A DNA stretch of 64,000 nt, taken from NCBI GenBank assembly GCA_964486935.1, contig CAZAPG010000038.1, forward strand, positions 1 through 64,000. The letters are read 5' to 3'. Below, piece after piece: positions 34,317 through 42,814 of this stretch. The notes under the pieces are model-generated. The model saw only the letters and a program-made list of their open reading frames with translations. It was not told the origin of the DNA and searched no databases. The DNA comes from CAZAPG01 sp964486935. GTDB lineage: Bacteria; Chloroflexota; Anaerolineae; 4572-78; J111. Positions within the stretch are counted from its first letter, which is position 1; the number at the start of each line of letters is the position of its first letter. A program made the position numbers and the translations under genes.

Positions 34317-35363
34317 TCAACTGTCACCAAGAAGCCAACTATCGCTTGTACCGCCCATCCAATTCAGAACCATTCCTCGCAACAAAACTGCAATGGAGCG
34401 ACTCATATCAAGCGAACAACCTTCAACCAGCAACTCCAGGCGGCCTGTAGGTCCATCTACCGCACCTGCTTGGTAGCAGGCTTCAACCAGATCATACTCA
34501 ATGTCAGGATCATGCATTATTTCGTGTTTTCCGGTGACAATAGCTAAGGCAGCCTCAATACCATAGCAAGCCCAGTTACACCCCCCGGCGACAACCAATA
34601 CATCTACTTCGGTTGATGAAACTGCCCCACCGCCGCACGGGCATTGGCATTGGTCAGCATACGGGACAACTCTCCGCACCTCCGACTCTATCACCCCAAA
34701 GCCGATTTCGTTGCCGACCTCACCCATACTAATGGTAAGTACATCTCGACGACGCGCTTCGGCTATAACTAAATGAAAGTTAGACTGGGGTGTTACCCAG
34801 TGATGCCCAACGGCATTATGAATTACCCCAAGACGATTAGGCCCTGGTCTTTCAATAGCGATGACTGCCTTTGGGGCGTATTCATTAAAGAGTGCGCGTG
34901 ATTGTTCGGTTGCTTGAGCAACATCAAAACTAAAATCAATGAGATGGACCAAGCCGGGTTGTGAGATCCCTTTGGGCGTGTAGGCTACGGTCAACCCGGC
35001 CGCTTCCAAAGCTCCGATTGTTGCCTTTCGATAACGGTCTTCCACAACCACCAGGATTTTAGCGTCAAAAGCTAATTGAAGCGTTCGGGCCAGAACAGCC
35101 AAGCCAGGAGGGCCATCTGTTTCTCCAAAGGGAAGGAATGGCGGTCCTCCAATGCCGGTAGAAAGTATGACTGTGCTGCCGGGTATGGACAGGCTGTCGT
35201 TCAGACGTTCGGCAGCTAACAGGGTGAGTGGTTTGTCACCTTGTCTGGCTCTGGCAGCCTGATAGAGTGGCACGGTGATGTCATTGAGTAACCCGGAAGG
35301 TCTCATCTCGACCGTGATCAAACGGTCAATATAATTACAAGCCTGTATTTGAAGTGTGGTCAT
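34317..35363 (-). CDS. DUF4392 protein, D-glutamate-cyclase-like
   Basis: The 348-residue protein matches the DUF4392 family, related to the C-terminal domain of mitochondrial D-glutamate cyclase, which turns D-glutamate into 5-oxo-D-proline. Supporting segments are STGIGGPPFLPFGETDGPPG near the N-terminus, AIERPGPNR in the middle, and MGEVGNEIGFG. Its stop lies at the junction with the broken gene. It is the last gene of a run beginning with tcuA, two bases after the dppC-type gene. A D-amino-acid or lactam-related step in the pathway is an inference. Confidence 0.85.
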   Translation of the reverse strand: MTTLQIQACNYIDRLITVEMRPSGLLNDITVPLYQAARARQGDKPLTLLAAERLNDSLSIPGSTVILSTGIGGPPFLPFGETDGPPGLAVLARTLQLAFDAKILVVVEDRYRKATIGALEAAGLTVAYTPKGISQPGLVHLIDFSFDVAQATEQSRALFNEYAPKAVIAIERPGPNRLGVIHNAVGHHWVTPQSNFHLVIAEARRRDVLTISMGEVGNEIGFGVIESEVRRVVPYADQCQCPCGGGAVSSTEVDVLVVAGGCNWACYGIEAALAIVTGKHEIMHDPDIEYDLVEACYQAGAVDGPTGRLELLVEGCSLDMSRSIAVLLRGMVLNWMGGTSDSWLLGDS

Positions 35364-35364
35364 T

Positions 35365-36258
35365 TTACCCTCTCAGGTATGTTTTTGGATCAAGTAAATC
35401 GCGTAACCCATCGCCCAAAAAATTCATGGCGAGTACAGTCAGGCTCAACGCACCGCCCGGCGCCAATATCAGCCAAGTTGCATCTTGCAGGTAACGGCGA
35501 CCATCTTCAAGCATAAGCCCCCAACTTGGAGTTGGAGGTTGAACACCCAACCCTAAAAAACTTAGCGCAGCTTCGGCAATAATTGCTTGTGAAAAGGTGA
35601 AGGTCGCCTGGACGATTAGAGGGCCTGTCACATTAGGCAAAATGTTGTGCGTAAGCATTCGAAGATTGGGGGTACCAAGCGCCCGAGCTGCCAGAACGAA
35701 TTCTTCCTCCTTGACTACCAGGGTTTCAGCCCGTATCAACCGGGCAAATACGGGTGCAAAGACAATACCCAAGGCCAGCATCGCATTTTGAATATCAGGC
35801 CCCAGACTACCCACAATCGCCATAGCCAGTAAGATTGGCGGAAAACTTAGTATAGCATCAATAATACGGCTAAAAATTCTATCCCAAATGCCCCCAAGAT
35901 AGCCCGCAGCCAGACCAATTGGCAACCCAAATAATAGCCCTATTCCTGTTGAGACTAGCCCGAAAGAAATGGAGACACGAGCGCCAAACAGAACCCGGCT
36001 GAAGACATCGCGTCCCAGTGAGTCTGTCCCCATAATATGTTTGAAACTTGGGGGGTTTGTTAATTCGTCATAGTTTTGGGTAGTGGGGTCATGAGTAGTG
36101 ACCCAGGGGGCCAACCCGGCAAAAATCAAGAAAAACAATAACACAATTCCGCCAATTGTGGCGCCGGTATGTCGAAACAGAGCGTTGACCCGACGAAAAC
36201 CATGTCGTGTAACGAGACGATTGAAACCGGTTTTTAAAAACGAAGAGGAGGACGGCAT
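35365..36258 (-). CDS. Peptide-type ABC transporter permease, DppC-like
   Basis: The 297-residue permease has the OppC/DppC N-terminal domain with THDPTTQN, then GTDSLGRDVFSRVLFGARVS, and an EAA loop (VLAARALGTPNLRMLTHNILPN). It forms the inner-membrane channel with the DppB-like protein encoded 28 bases upstream. No ATPase genes of the DppD/DppF type are in the run, so these must be supplied elsewhere. The cargo is unlikely to be simple peptides, given the Tcu-type neighbours. Confidence 0.92.
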   Translation of the reverse strand: MPSSSSFLKTGFNRLVTRHGFRRVNALFRHTGATIGGIVLLFFLIFAGLAPWVTTHDPTTQNYDELTNPPSFKHIMGTDSLGRDVFSRVLFGARVSISFGLVSTGIGLLFGLPIGLAAGYLGGIWDRIFSRIIDAILSFPPILLAMAIVGSLGPDIQNAMLALGIVFAPVFARLIRAETLVVKEEEFVLAARALGTPNLRMLTHNILPNVTGPLIVQATFTFSQAIIAEAALSFLGLGVQPPTPSWGLMLEDGRRYLQDATWLILAPGGALSLTVLAMNFLGDGLRDLLDPKTYLRG

Positions 36259-36286
36259 TTTGCCCGTGGCCCGACCTGGATTGGTT

Positions 36287-37234
36287 TCATGGCGATAATT
36301 TGGGATTTAGAAGTACATAGATAATATCGACCGCCAAGTTGGCGAGAATGAAGATTAAGGAAATTGCAAGAGCAATTCCCTGGATGACTGGAATATCACG
36401 TTGTAAGACTGCCCGGATCATAAGATTCCCCAACCCCGGAACATTGAAGATCTTCTCGATGATTATGGCACTGCCAAGCATGTAGACAAAGCTGGTGCCA
36501 ACAACCGTAACCAAAGGAATTAACGCATTCCTGAGCGCATGTCGAAACAGAACGGTATATTCAACTAACCCCTTGGCCCGAGCTACCGTAATATATGATT
36601 GTCCCAAAACCTCAAGCAGGCTTGACCGCAACAGCCGCATAAATTGGGCCGCGTAAGTAAAGCCTAGCGTAATGGAAGGGAGAAGGTATGAGGGCAAAGT
36701 TGTCCAGGGTTCTCGCACAATATCACCCTGGACACTCACAGAAGTCCAGCGAAGTTGAACGGCAAATATTAACACCAGTACTACAGCCAATACGAAATTG
36801 GGTACCGACTGCCCCGCTATTGCCGCTAGCGATGCACCATAATCTGCAATGGTATTTTGTTTTGTCGCCGCAATGATTCCCAGTGGAACAGCCAGTAGCA
36901 GCGCCCAAACCATACCCAGTCCGGCCAAGGTTAGACTGGCCGGTAAACGGCCAGCAATCATCTGCCGAACTTCTTCACCGGTACGAATTGAGCGCCCCAG
37001 GTCGGCCGTAACCACTCGCCCCAACCAACGTCCATATTGCACCGGTAGTGGATCTGACAGCCCGTACTCCTGACGCAAAGCCAAAATCTGTTCCTCTGTT
37101 ACCGATGGCCCGACCATAGCTGCGATTGGGTCGCCCGGCACCAGGTGAATCAATAAAAAGATAATCACTGATACCAGTAGCAAAACCGGTGGCAGCTCGA
37201 TAAGACGGCGTATAAAGTAATTTGGCACGTACAA
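36287..37234 (-). CDS. Peptide-type ABC transporter permease, DppB-like
   Basis: The 315-residue permease starts with the typical FIRRLIELPPVLLLVS and has HLVPGDPIAAMVGP, then the EAA loop with VARAKGL and LRHALRNALIP. It is the partner of the DppC-like permease. It lies 7 bases after the binding protein gene, so the genes are certainly one transcript. Codon use and composition look somewhat AT-richer than the copper region, though I did not compute it. Confidence 0.93.
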   Translation of the reverse strand: MYVPNYFIRRLIELPPVLLLVSVIIFLLIHLVPGDPIAAMVGPSVTEEQILALRQEYGLSDPLPVQYGRWLGRVVTADLGRSIRTGEEVRQMIAGRLPASLTLAGLGMVWALLLAVPLGIIAATKQNTIADYGASLAAIAGQSVPNFVLAVVLVLIFAVQLRWTSVSVQGDIVREPWTTLPSYLLPSITLGFTYAAQFMRLLRSSLLEVLGQSYITVARAKGLVEYTVLFRHALRNALIPLVTVVGTSFVYMLGSAIIIEKIFNVPGLGNLMIRAVLQRDIPVIQGIALAISLIFILANLAVDIIYVLLNPKLSP

Positions 37235-37241
37235 TCAACAC

Positions 37242-38903
37242 CTAACTTATACTGACACCCTCAAATAATACCTCGATCTCTGAGTTTGATGGTTCATAAC
37301 CTTGTATCTTGGCATTAGCAACGCGAACTAAGGTGGGCCGCACCAAATATAGCATATGGACATCTTCAAGCATAATTTCCGTTAACTTGTTGAATGTTTC
37401 AATCCGCTCAGCCTCGGATTGACTGGTTCGGGATTGGTCCAGGAGTTCATCGACGGTTGGATTGCTGTAACCAACGCTGGCCACACCCCCTGAGTGCCAG
37501 AAAAAGTAGGTGGCCGAGTCTGGGTCAGGCGACTCAAGATTAACAAACCGCAGCCCGGCTTCCATTTCATGGTCTCGCAAAGTTCGTTGAACCCAGGTGG
37601 CACCATCTAACGGTTCAGGCTTGACTGTAATCCCAACCTTACCCAGTTGGTCGGTCAGAATTTCCAGTTCCCGGCGGTTCACCGCTTTTTCTACAGTAAT
37701 AATCGAGAGTTCAAAGCCATCCCCATAGCCGGCTGATTCTAGAAGTTCTCTGGCTTTGTCTAAGTCAGCATTTTTGGGATAGCGCAGCAAATCCTTGGTG
37801 TAAGTAATAAATCCAGGCGGGTAAGGGTTGTCGACCGGCGTAGCAAAACCCTGATAGGCAATTTTAGCCAGGGCTTCACGATCAATGGCATAACTAATGG
37901 CCTGCCGTACAGCCTTATTCTGCACTGCCGCATTGTGGGGTTTGGCTGTATCCATATTAAAAACCAGCCAATCCCAGGCCCAACCTGGCGTTTCAAACAC
38001 CTGTATAGTATTTTCTGCTCTAAGCGCCTCGACGTCTTTGTAGTCAGGGTTATCCATAAAATGAATCTCGCCGGTTTGAAGGGCGCTCAGACGCACAAAG
38101 GGGTCTTCAAATGGCCTAAAAATAAGACGATCAAGCTTAGGAAGCCCCTCTTTGTAATATTGTTCAAACTTTTTAAATTCAATACTCTCGCCGCTGGTCC
38201 ACGACACAAACTCAAAAGGTCCCGTACCAATCGGATGGCGGTTGAATTCTTCTTCACCCATCTCATCGTAGGCTTTCTTTGAAACCATTAGACCGGCGGT
38301 GCCGGCCGTCGTTGTTACCAAAAAAGGCGCGAAGGGTTTCCCTAAATAATATTCAACCGTATATTTATCAATGGCCTTGGCCCCTTTTACAAAAGAGTAG
38401 AGATTTACCCGCCCTTTTTTATTTTCAACCGTATAGTTGACGTTAAATTCAACGTCCTCTGCCGTGAATTCCCCATACCCTCCATGAAATTGTACTCCTT
38501 CCCGGAGTTTGAAAACCCAGGTAGTTTCATCTTTTTGAGTCCACTCCGTGGCCAGAGCCGGCAAAACCTTTCTTTGTTTGGCATCCCAGGTAACTAAGCT
38601 ATTATAGATATTGCCGCGCACCTGATCGCCAACAGGATCTCCTAATCGCGTAATGGGGTTCAGTCCCACAGGCTCGGCGAATTGACCCACAACCAGTGTC
38701 CCACCAGTTTGGGATGAGGGTGCAGCCACAGTTGGATCGATGGCAGCAGTAGCAGGGGCTTCGGACGCTGAGGGTGGGACTTCAGGAGCGCAAGCCGCCA
38801 GAATCATCATTGTCGTAGCTCCGGCAGCTGACTTGATAAATTCTCTCCGGCTGATCAGGCCAGAAAGTTTGGCAGGATATTTCTTGGTACGATTGTCGTT
38901 CAT
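37242..38903 (-). CDS. Peptide-type ABC substrate-binding lipoprotein (Tat-type signal)
   Basis: I start at MNDNRTKK, as GAGGGG lies just upstream. The 553-residue SBP_bac_5 protein has a twin-arginine signal SRREFIKSAAGA ending in a lipobox (ILAAC), so it may be exported folded and lipid-anchored. The binding domain has LREGVQFHGGYGEFTAEDVEF and the usual family pattern to the end. It captures the substrate for the permeases downstream. These proteins bind peptides, sugars, opines or acids, so the family does not fix the ligand. Confidence 0.92.
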   Translation of the reverse strand: MNDNRTKKYPAKLSGLISRREFIKSAAGATTMMILAACAPEVPPSASEAPATAAIDPTVAAPSSQTGGTLVVGQFAEPVGLNPITRLGDPVGDQVRGNIYNSLVTWDAKQRKVLPALATEWTQKDETTWVFKLREGVQFHGGYGEFTAEDVEFNVNYTVENKKGRVNLYSFVKGAKAIDKYTVEYYLGKPFAPFLVTTTAGTAGLMVSKKAYDEMGEEEFNRHPIGTGPFEFVSWTSGESIEFKKFEQYYKEGLPKLDRLIFRPFEDPFVRLSALQTGEIHFMDNPDYKDVEALRAENTIQVFETPGWAWDWLVFNMDTAKPHNAAVQNKAVRQAISYAIDREALAKIAYQGFATPVDNPYPPGFITYTKDLLRYPKNADLDKARELLESAGYGDGFELSIITVEKAVNRRELEILTDQLGKVGITVKPEPLDGATWVQRTLRDHEMEAGLRFVNLESPDPDSATYFFWHSGGVASVGYSNPTVDELLDQSRTSQSEAERIETFNKLTEIMLEDVHMLYLVRPTLVRVANAKIQGYEPSNSEIEVLFEGVSIS

Positions 38904-38955
38904 GTTGTCCCCTCTCATCTTTATGATACTTACTTGGTGGTTATAAATTGAAGCG

Positions 38956-40059
38956 TTACAACGTCTGCCGCGACTGCTCGATTGAGTGGCGGACCAACGC
39001 GGCGTAACGATAGATAGCGTGCACGAATTTGCCATAAGGCATCGTCAGAAACAGCCCCAAAACTACGCCAAGATGCAGTGTCAGAAGCGTGCCCATCGCC
39101 GGCGTTTCGCGCAAGGCCAGCAACACCAAACCCGTCAGGCTGGTTAAGAACAGCATTACCAGAAAGGCAACGTCCATGCTGAATAAGCGCCGGTTGGCCG
39201 GCGCCGGGTCGCTATGCCATTTGAGCCACAGCAAGCCGGCCGGGCCAATCAGCAGCCCTATACCGCCAAGAGTGCCCAACACCACCGGCCCACTCAGGTA
39301 GGGGTATGGCGAGTGCCAATGAAAGACATTGTGATAGATGGCAGCCAGAGTAGTTGAGGCCAAATCCAGCATGAAGCCGTAAAAGGTGAGGTGATGAAAC
39401 CAGCGCCGGGCGTGGGAGAAATCCCCATCCGGGTAATTGCAGCCGTGGCCGCCGCCCTCCAGATATTTGAGTTTTAAAGCATCCCACATGGCCTGTCTGT
39501 TGGCCTGCGGGTCAACCAACTCGCGCCACGTTCCGCCTGTGTCGCGCCAGAAACGGATAACGCCCACCAGCAGCGCAACCCCAATATACAGACTGACCCC
39601 CATTGCCGGCCAGACCATTAACTCATACGGGATTATCCTGAAGAAGGCGCCCTCGCCTAATTGGGCCGCAAACAGTATCGAAGGGTCCTGAAAGAAAAAT
39701 GTAAGGAGCATCACCACCAGCACGCTCCCTCCGGCAATTAATGTGACCGCCAACCCGTTCCGCCGGAAGAGGCCCGCCATAAAGCCGGGCCAGGCCATAT
39801 CTCGATAGGTCTCCGCTCTCAGCTCTGAAAAGATTTTGGGGACATTTACTTCAAATTCGTGAGGGGGGGCGTACTGGCAGGCGTAGTAGCAGCCCCGGCA
39901 ATTGTGGCACAGGTTAGCCAGGTAAATCAGGTCTCGTTCTAAAAAACTGCGCCGCAGTTCCATCGCCGGGAAAACGGCGCAGAAGCCCTCGCAGTAGCGA
40001 CAGGCATTGCAAATGACCATTACCCGTTCGGCCTCTTTGAGCTTTTCAGTCGATGGCAT
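38956..40059 (-). CDS. tcuB: TcuB-type membrane Fe-S/heme electron-transfer protein
   Basis: I use the ATG giving MPSTEKLKEA; an earlier TTG is possible. Two ferredoxin-like motifs, CNACRYCEGFC and CHNCRGCYYAC, are followed by about six membrane segments with His residues suited to heme b. In Salmonella, TcuB re-oxidises the flavin of the tricarballylate dehydrogenase TcuA and passes the electrons to the quinone pool. The gene overlaps tcuA by 14 bases, and 52 bases separate it from the binding-protein gene. Confidence 0.92.
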   Translation of the reverse strand: MPSTEKLKEAERVMVICNACRYCEGFCAVFPAMELRRSFLERDLIYLANLCHNCRGCYYACQYAPPHEFEVNVPKIFSELRAETYRDMAWPGFMAGLFRRNGLAVTLIAGGSVLVVMLLTFFFQDPSILFAAQLGEGAFFRIIPYELMVWPAMGVSLYIGVALLVGVIRFWRDTGGTWRELVDPQANRQAMWDALKLKYLEGGGHGCNYPDGDFSHARRWFHHLTFYGFMLDLASTTLAAIYHNVFHWHSPYPYLSGPVVLGTLGGIGLLIGPAGLLWLKWHSDPAPANRRLFSMDVAFLVMLFLTSLTGLVLLALRETPAMGTLLTLHLGVVLGLFLTMPYGKFVHAIYRYAALVRHSIEQSRQTL

Positions 40060-41467
40060 AACGCGCCGCCTCTCTGCCGGCAATCCGCCCGAATACAGTG
40101 CCGATGGTCATGCCAAAACCGGCCATATAGCCCTGGCCCAGAATATTGCCGGCCATAATCTCGCCCGCCGCAAAGATATTGGGCGCGGGCTGGTCATTTT
40201 GCATTATTACCTGCGCCCGCTCATTAACGGTGACGCCCAGGTAGGTAAAGGTAATACCGGGCCGCAGCGGGTAGCCGTAAAATGGCGGGGTATCCAGGCG
40301 ACGCGCCCAGTGGCTCTTGGGCGGCTCCAATCCCTCGGTGGCGCAATTATCCAATACCGAGGGGTCGAATGTGCCTGGCTGTACGGAGTTATTGAACGTG
40401 GCCACGGTCTGTTCCAACGTAGAGGGGTCAAGTTCCAGTTGGGCGGCCAGTTCGCCAATGGAGTTGGCCTTAACCGGCGGAAAAACTGAGGGCATAAATT
40501 CTCCCAACGATTTGGAGTCGATAATAGAATAGCCGATCTGGTCCGGCTGCTGGGCCACCAGCCTGCCCCAAATAGCGTAGCGTTTGGGCCAGAAATCTTC
40601 TCCTTCATCGTAAAACCGTTTGGCGTTTTTATTGACGACGATCCCGAAAGGGACGCAATCTAAACGAGTCACAATTCCCCCGTCAAATTTCGGCGCTCTC
40701 GCATCGATGGCTACGGCATGGCATTGGCGCGGGTCGCCTACGGGTTTGGCTCCCTTATCGAGCAGGGCGCGCAGCATCCGGCCCGTGTTGTACGGCGTGC
40801 CGCGAATAATAAAATTATCGGCGGCCTCTCCCCAATATTCCTTCAACCAGGGAATGTTCGCCTGAAAGCCGCCAGAGGCCACAACAACCGCTTTGGCCCG
40901 GGTCTCATGAGCGTGGCCATCTGAAACGATGGTCGCCGAGATGAATTCGCCATTGCAAATGTTCAGATCATGCGCTTCAGTGTCGTATAAAATCTCGACT
41001 CCGAGCGTTTTGGCGGTATCGTAATAGGCATTCATCAAGGCTTTACCACCGCCCAAAAAGAAGGCGTTGGTTCTGGACAGGTGGAGGGTGCCGCGCAGCG
41101 GAGGTTGAAACCGGCAACCATACTGCTCCATCCATTGGCCTAAATCGGCTGACTCGCGGATGGTTAAACGAGCCAGCGCCTCATTTGTTGCCCCCCCTGT
41201 TACACGCAGTAAATCATCCCAGAATTCATCTTCACGGTAGGGGTCGGTCAAAAATTCGTTGCCTTGTTCGTGCAGGTAACGCAAATTGCGGGTGTGCCGG
41301 CTGTTGCCGCCGCGAAAGGCCTCGAGGCTACTTTCGAGTACCAAAACCGAAGCCTTGTGCTGCCTGGCGGTCATAGCGGCGCAGAGCGCGGCGTTGCCGC
41401 CGCCGATTACCAGAACATCAAAAAGTTGTGCTGTATTCACCTCAGTCCGGTTACCGGACGTCATCAT
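40046..41467 (-). CDS. tcuA: TcuA-type FAD-dependent dehydrogenase
   Basis: The N-terminal FAD motif is VIGGGNAALCAA, followed by RGGNSRHTRN, a signature of tricarballylate dehydrogenases, and the C-terminal GYMAGFGMTIGTVFGRIAG closing the FAD domain. Tricarballylate is oxidised to cis-aconitate by such enzymes; a related tricarboxylate or dicarboxylate is equally possible. GAGG precedes two adjacent ATG codons (41467 and 41464), and either could be used. It heads a six-gene run. The usual partner transporter TcuC is replaced by a peptide-type ABC system. Confidence 0.9.
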   Translation of the reverse strand: MMTSGNRTEVNTAQLFDVLVIGGGNAALCAAMTARQHKASVLVLESSLEAFRGGNSRHTRNLRYLHEQGNEFLTDPYREDEFWDDLLRVTGGATNEALARLTIRESADLGQWMEQYGCRFQPPLRGTLHLSRTNAFFLGGGKALMNAYYDTAKTLGVEILYDTEAHDLNICNGEFISATIVSDGHAHETRAKAVVVASGGFQANIPWLKEYWGEAADNFIIRGTPYNTGRMLRALLDKGAKPVGDPRQCHAVAIDARAPKFDGGIVTRLDCVPFGIVVNKNAKRFYDEGEDFWPKRYAIWGRLVAQQPDQIGYSIIDSKSLGEFMPSVFPPVKANSIGELAAQLELDPSTLEQTVATFNNSVQPGTFDPSVLDNCATEGLEPPKSHWARRLDTPPFYGYPLRPGITFTYLGVTVNERAQVIMQNDQPAPNIFAAGEIMAGNILGQGYMAGFGMTIGTVFGRIAGREAARYAID

Positions 41468-41615
41468 TATCACCTCACATAAAGATAATCAACTCAAATC
41501 AAAGGCAATATGCTTGAGTTCCTGATAAGCATCAAGGCCCTCAAGCCCCAGTTCACGGCTTTCGCTGGCAAGGTGGCAACTTGAGTTAAATAGATACACC
41601 GAAAGGAAAAACATC

Positions 41616-42074
41616 ATGTCTATTGAAATTTTGGGTCATCCTATAGATATTTTACTCGTAGAGGACAATCCTGGTGATGTGCGCCTGACGATAGAAGCGC
41701 TTAAGGATGGCAAGGTGCGGAACAACCTGTTTGTTGCCCGCGATGGCGTGCAGGCTCTGGCCTTTTTACGCCGGGAGGGTGAGTATGCCAATGTCCCTAC
41801 CCCCGACCTGATTTTGCTTGATTTAAACTTGCCCAAAAAAAATGGCCATCAGGTTCTGGCCGAAATTAAAGCCGATACCCACTTAAAGCGCATCCCGGTA
41901 ATTGTTTTGACCACTTCGGAAGCCGATGAAGATATTTTGCGTACCTACGAACTGCATGCCAACAGTTACATTACCAAACCGGTTGACCTGGACAAATTCA
42001 TTGATGTTGTGCAGGCCATCGAAAGTTTCTGGCTAACTATTGTTAAACTGCCGCCCAACGGTAACGGCTCTTGA
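41616..42074 (+). CDS. Single-domain response regulator, Rcp1-like
   Basis: The 152-residue receiver has the phosphoacceptor Asp in ILLDLNLPKKNG, acidic pocket VEDNPGDVR, Thr in VLTTSEAD and Lys in YITKPVDL. There is no output domain. This long form with a NPGDVRL opening is the Rcp1 type that pairs with phytochrome-like or other hybrid kinases. GAAAGGA is upstream of the ATG. A broken hybrid kinase lies directly downstream, and this may have been its partner. Confidence 0.9.
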   Translation: MSIEILGHPIDILLVEDNPGDVRLTIEALKDGKVRNNLFVARDGVQALAFLRREGEYANVPTPDLILLDLNLPKKNGHQVLAEIKADTHLKRIPVIVLTTSEADEDILRTYELHANSYITKPVDLDKFIDVVQAIESFWLTIVKLPPNGNGS

Positions 42075-42176
42075 ATATCCGGGTATATCACATTTTTCTA
42101 CAGGCTTGGTTAAATAAATGAAAGGTCAACAGAACCCAACTTTTAACTTTCGGGCAACCCGGAATGGCCTGGCTGA

Positions 42177-42756
42177 GTAGTTACAGTTTTTGAGCCTTTT
42201 TTTACCACCAAACATGATAAAGGAACCGGGCTGGGGTTAGCTACCGTTTACGGCATTGTCAACCAAAGTAATGGCTACATTTGGGTTTACAGCGAGCCGG
42301 GGCAGGGAACCACCTTTAAAATTTATTTGCCTCAACTCGATCAACCTGCTGAACCGCAAAGCCAACCTCGCCTTTTTGCTAATCCTAAATCCGGGACAGA
42401 GACCATCCTGCTGGTTGAGGATGAAGTGTTGGTTCGTGACATGGTTTACCAAACTCTACATAATAAGTTTGGTTATACTGTACTGCAAGCCGGCAACAGT
42501 CAGGATGCGATTAACCTGTGCCGGGAACAGCAAACCCCAATTCATTTACTGTTAACCGATGTTATAATTCCTGGCGGCATAAGTGGCCCTGAGTTAAGCA
42601 AACAGCTGCTGTTGCTACAACCAAAAATGAAAGTGCTTTATATGTCGGGCTACCCAGACAATAGCATTATTCACCAGGGTATTCTCAACGAGAGGACGGC
42701 TTTTCTGCAAAAACCCTTTACCCCTCATCTTCTGTCGGGATATATTGGATAGTTGA
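42177..42756 (+). pseudogene. Remnant of a hybrid sensor histidine kinase
   Basis: An open frame without any start codon begins after TGA at 42174 with VFEPFFTTK, then GTGLGLATVYGIV (ATPase G boxes) and GTTFKIYLP, a linker, and a receiver domain with ILLVEDEVLVRDM, the Asp in LLLTDVIIPG and Lys in LQKPFTP. The sensor, dimerisation and N-box parts are missing. At the 3' end the frame stops early (TAG 42750), while the next frame continues RDILDS to TGA 42756, suggesting one more frameshift. It cannot make a working kinase. Confidence 0.82.
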
Positions 42757-42814
42757 TGAGTTTCTGCGGTTCAAAGATTAACATACAACATTTCTGAAGT
42801 TTTCGTTGGTCGTC

